Shown: in pieces, positions 61,096 to 64,000 of the stretch
How positions within the stretch are numbered: position 1 is the stretch's first letter
Layout: each line of letters begins with the position of its first letter
Source of the DNA: Numida meleagris
Lineage: Eukaryota; Chordata; Aves; Galliformes; Numididae
Assembly: GCF_002078875.1 (NCBI RefSeq)
Contig: NC_034419.1
Span: 19,717,516 to 19,781,515 of the forward strand
Direction of reading: 5' to 3'
Length of the DNA stretch: 64,000 nucleotides
Program-made: the position numbers and the translations under genes
Notes under the pieces: generated by a model
What the model saw: the letters and a program-made list of their open reading frames with translations, nothing else
Databases searched by the model: none
Told to the model about the DNA's origin: nothing

Positions 61096-63893
61096 AACAG
61101 AGCCTGACAACACGCAGTAGGATTATCACACATGCAAACATATGTAAATGAGGCGTTAGGACAAATCTGATTTGTGGTTTTGGGATAACACTTTGCCCTT
61201 CTATTTCAACAGAAACTGAAGAGAACAGAGAAGAGAACAATACTGTGAACGAAAAATACGCTGCATGCAGAGGATTATTCAGAATTTACTTTCCCTTACG
61301 CCACAAACACTCAATGTCCTTAATTCCCACTCGGAACAGAGGACCTCAGCATCACACAGGACTGGGCCTCCCCAGTACTCATTATTCTGGAGAACCATAC
61401 AAACATGAGTTAATGCTCACAACACCAATCTATGCCCTGACTGTTCTCAGGGGATTAGCAAAACAAACAAGAAACAAAGATTCTTCTCTCTAAAACTTTG
61501 CAGTATCCACACACAAAGTATGGGGAGATAAATAATACAAAGCAACCAAACAAAAAACCCTCCTAGGTTAAGGAAACAATATTTTGAAGAGATTAACCTC
61601 CTGGTTAAAACTTCCTGGCAGTGTATTTAGTGTGGGGGTCATGACAGGTTATAAGCACGAAAAAGGAAATGTAGGTGTAGATCATCAGGAGACGGATGAA
61701 AGCTGACCTGCCGCACAAAATCAACATGCTGGAGAAAGAGAAGGTTCTGAGAAAGCAAGAATGAGGCCGAACAAGACGACTTTGGTACTCTGGATCTGGA
61801 GTGACACACAGGACTTCAACTGCAGATACAAAAACTATAACATGGCTTCCAGTAGATGAACAAAGACCAGCTCATATAGTTACAACTAAGAGTTCAGGGG
61901 GAAAAAGTGGAGATAAGGTAGGAACGTGGTACTAGAAATATCAACTGTGAAAGACAGTGAATAGAGTTGATAGCAGAAAATACTGCCACGTTTGATTACT
62001 TTCTTTTTTTCCTGCTAAGAACTTTGAGGCAGAACTCACGTGTATGGGGCAGGTATGAGAAATTTCTTCCCTACGAGTGGACCCTGAAGGGCAGGTCCAG
62101 GAATGCAGGTTCTGACATCTGCTTCCGGTCTGAGGAGTCTTGTCTTTTAACAACTACCCCATGACGGCATGGTCTGAGTTTCTAAGTACAAACGGACATC
62201 TCATTAAAAAACAATTTGTTTTTCACTTCTGCCACTTTCCTCATTAGCACAGCCATGCTGATGAAGGTAAGTTGGCTTTTTTTTTTCCCTTTCTCCAAAT
62301 TATTGCAGGTAAAGCACCTGGTGTTAAAAATTAAGTATAATGAGAGGACCAACTGCACAACAAAATGAATCACAAACATTAGGCTCAGAACACCATTCTG
62401 TAGGCAGAGAAGACCATAAACTTAAACCACAGTGCAGTCTAATTTCACAGAGGATGAAGCATGAAGCTTTGGGCCTGACTCTGCAAAATATGGAAGGTAC
62501 GGAAATAGCCTGGATGTGCTTAACAGCTCTTAAGCTTCAGTAGTAAACTCCAGGCAGAAGCACGTGGGCTGCTGTTCATCTGCACTTCACAAATATATTC
62601 GCAACAGGTAAGGCTCCTGCCACACGAGTAAGCACTGACAACTTCAGAGAAGCCTGCAAAAGCTTTTACATGCACCTAACAAAATTTAGTTGAAAGCTAA
62701 TTTCTCAGCAAGTCATGTCCACTGACTTTCTGTCTTCACATGTACCAAAATGCCTTGCAGTCACGGGCAAATTTTAGGCTTAATAACCACAGACACTATG
62801 CAGCATTACTTAGTAGCTCCAGAATAGTGAAATAATGCATTGCCCCTTATTTCAAAACGCAATTGGCAACACTGCAATAATGAAACCACTACAAGAGAGT
62901 ATAAAGGCTATTAGCTCTTTTAGATTACAAGATCTAAACATTGAGGAAAAAGAGAAAAAGAGAAGGGAAAGCAGAGCAGGAATTTCTGCTAGAGGGGCAG
63001 TACCGATGACTGTGGCAGGGATGAGTGCAGGGGCAGCAGGGAGGAGGCAGGCACTCGAAGCAGCCCTGTACAAATTGCCACCGTGCACCTGATGGGGGCA
63101 GAAGAGCTCCATGACAAATGGCAGCCATCTACTGCAGAGGAAATCAGGCAATAGGTGCTGGCAGTTCGGCTGAGGACAGAAGGCATGCAGCAGAAAAAAA
63201 GAGAGTAACATTGCTTGACTGCAATTCTCATATTACACGTTTCTGTCACTATTGAACAACAGTATTTTCACTGAATACATTGCTTCTTTGTCCTTGTGAG
63301 CTGTATAGTCCCGATACAACATGCAGACATGTTCACAACAGATGGATGCTCAGTATTTTTCTGACTACACCTGGATTTCCGAAATTTTTGAAGAGTTTCA
63401 AATGAAAGAACGCCAGCCTGGTGACGTTCAATTTCTTCACTGTCATCCAACAAACACGAAAGTCAAGAAAGCAAAATTGGTTGTGCTTTATATTTTAAAG
63501 ACTTATTTGAAAGCTCAAGATCACAAAGAAGATAACTTGGCATAATAATGAGAAAGTTAATATGAAACAAGAGATCAAGTACAGATTTGCTGCATACACA
63601 ATCGATACAGGCAAGAGTAGAACTCACTAGAGCACTCTCACCACAAACACCGAGCGTTATTTAACAGGTATTTCAAAGGACTTATTCCTATTTCATAAGC
63701 TTTGTGAAATAATGCAAGTTCAATGAGATGAAATACTTCCACCCTTTTTCCCTGATGTAACACTGAGTGAAAACTTCATCTCTCATAACTTAAAAACAGT
63801 GTTTAAGGGCTAAGTTCATGCTTAACATGACCCGTGTTTCATTTAAGATTGCTGTAACAGTCTCAGATTTCACCTAGTCCTTTATTGACCCCA

Positions 63894-64000
63894 TTTGAAC
63901 TGTGTGGTAACTGCTTTTGCAATACAAGTTGCTAAACACTTTTTATCAACTACATCATTTGAACGGTGTGGTAACTGGTTTTGCAATACAAGTTGCTAAA
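63894..64000. repeat. 64-bp minisatellite, truncated by window end
   Basis: tttgaactgtgtggtaactg at 63894 recurs at 63958 with three or fewer changes per 43 compared bases, and both copies contain tttgcaatacaagttgctaaa. The second copy runs off the window, so the copy number is unknown. Confidence 0.9.

Larger units (their letters stand above)
53041..64000. other. region upstream of TMCC1 exon 1a (possibly intron of the long isoform)
   Basis: AT-rich unique DNA. I looked for the long-isoform N-terminal exons (RRRSSVSPHD-like and AAAAAA...EER-like sequence) and did not see them. Other contents are a perfect hairpin at 55.26 kb, a short coding-like frame at 57.9-58.1 kb, a CR1 at 60.4-60.7 kb, T16 at 61080-61095 and a minisatellite at the right edge. 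Confidence 0.6.

Noticed and set aside
63321..63545. 74-residue plus-strand frame near the right edge
   Set aside because: Protein-like in parts but no motif, splice signals or similarity that I can name.
1..64000. Retroviral LTRs, DNA transposons, tRNA or rRNA genes, CRISPR-like arrays
   Set aside because: Looked for terminal repeats with TG...CA ends, primer-binding sites, cloverleaf boxes and regularly spaced repeats; none was convincing by eye. The only autonomous-element remains seen are CR1.

Overview
The window is vertebrate nuclear DNA, almost certainly from a bird and probably a galliform. It has spliced genes with GT-AG introns, CpG-island promoters, CR1 LINE fragments (including one with an avian-style reverse-transcriptase remnant and the CR1 3' terminal short repeat), long unique introns and only short microsatellites. 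There are no bacterial, phage or CRISPR features.

One gene dominates, on the minus strand: TMCC1, an ER membrane protein with two coiled-coil regions and two C-terminal transmembrane segments. I recognise it from the translated exons, which agree closely with the human protein as I remember it. Read along the gene (falling coordinates): a distal CpG island at about 51.8-53.0 kb with a first coding exon for [13 protein letters not shown] (52439-52401); a 36 kb intron; a second, proximal CpG island at about 17.0-17.5 kb with an alternative first coding exon for [13 protein letters not shown] (17153-17115); then shared exons at 16268-15334, 8985-8850 and 7134-6820 (stop TGA at 6822-6820). A 3' UTR of about 4 kb probably ends at an AATAAA near 2.85 kb. 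Both first exons encode 13 residues, end in AAG followed by GT, and join the shared exon in phase 0. Each gives a 474-residue protein that differs only at its N-terminus. Exons of the long (about 650 aa) isoform were not found; they may lie beyond 64 kb.

Layout: 1-1.5 kb is a third CpG island downstream of the gene, with a strong CTCF-like motif and no gene I can name. 1.5-2.8 kb is intergenic, with a (TG)15 and a short tandem duplication. 2.8-17.2 kb holds the 3' UTR, shared exons and proximal promoter. 17.2-52.4 kb is the large first intron, with CR1 fragments at 22.5, 34.4-35.5 and 42.9-43.1 kb, some GC-rich pockets and a few exon-like signals of unknown meaning. 52.5 kb has a 105-base assembly gap just upstream of the distal start codon. 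53-64 kb is upstream or further intronic DNA, with a perfect 16-bp hairpin, a diverged CR1 and a 64-bp minisatellite at the window edge.

I do not see a previously undescribed multi-gene system. The most worthwhile observation is the paired alternative promoter and first-exon arrangement of TMCC1, especially the proximal exon, which I cannot match to an isoform I remember.
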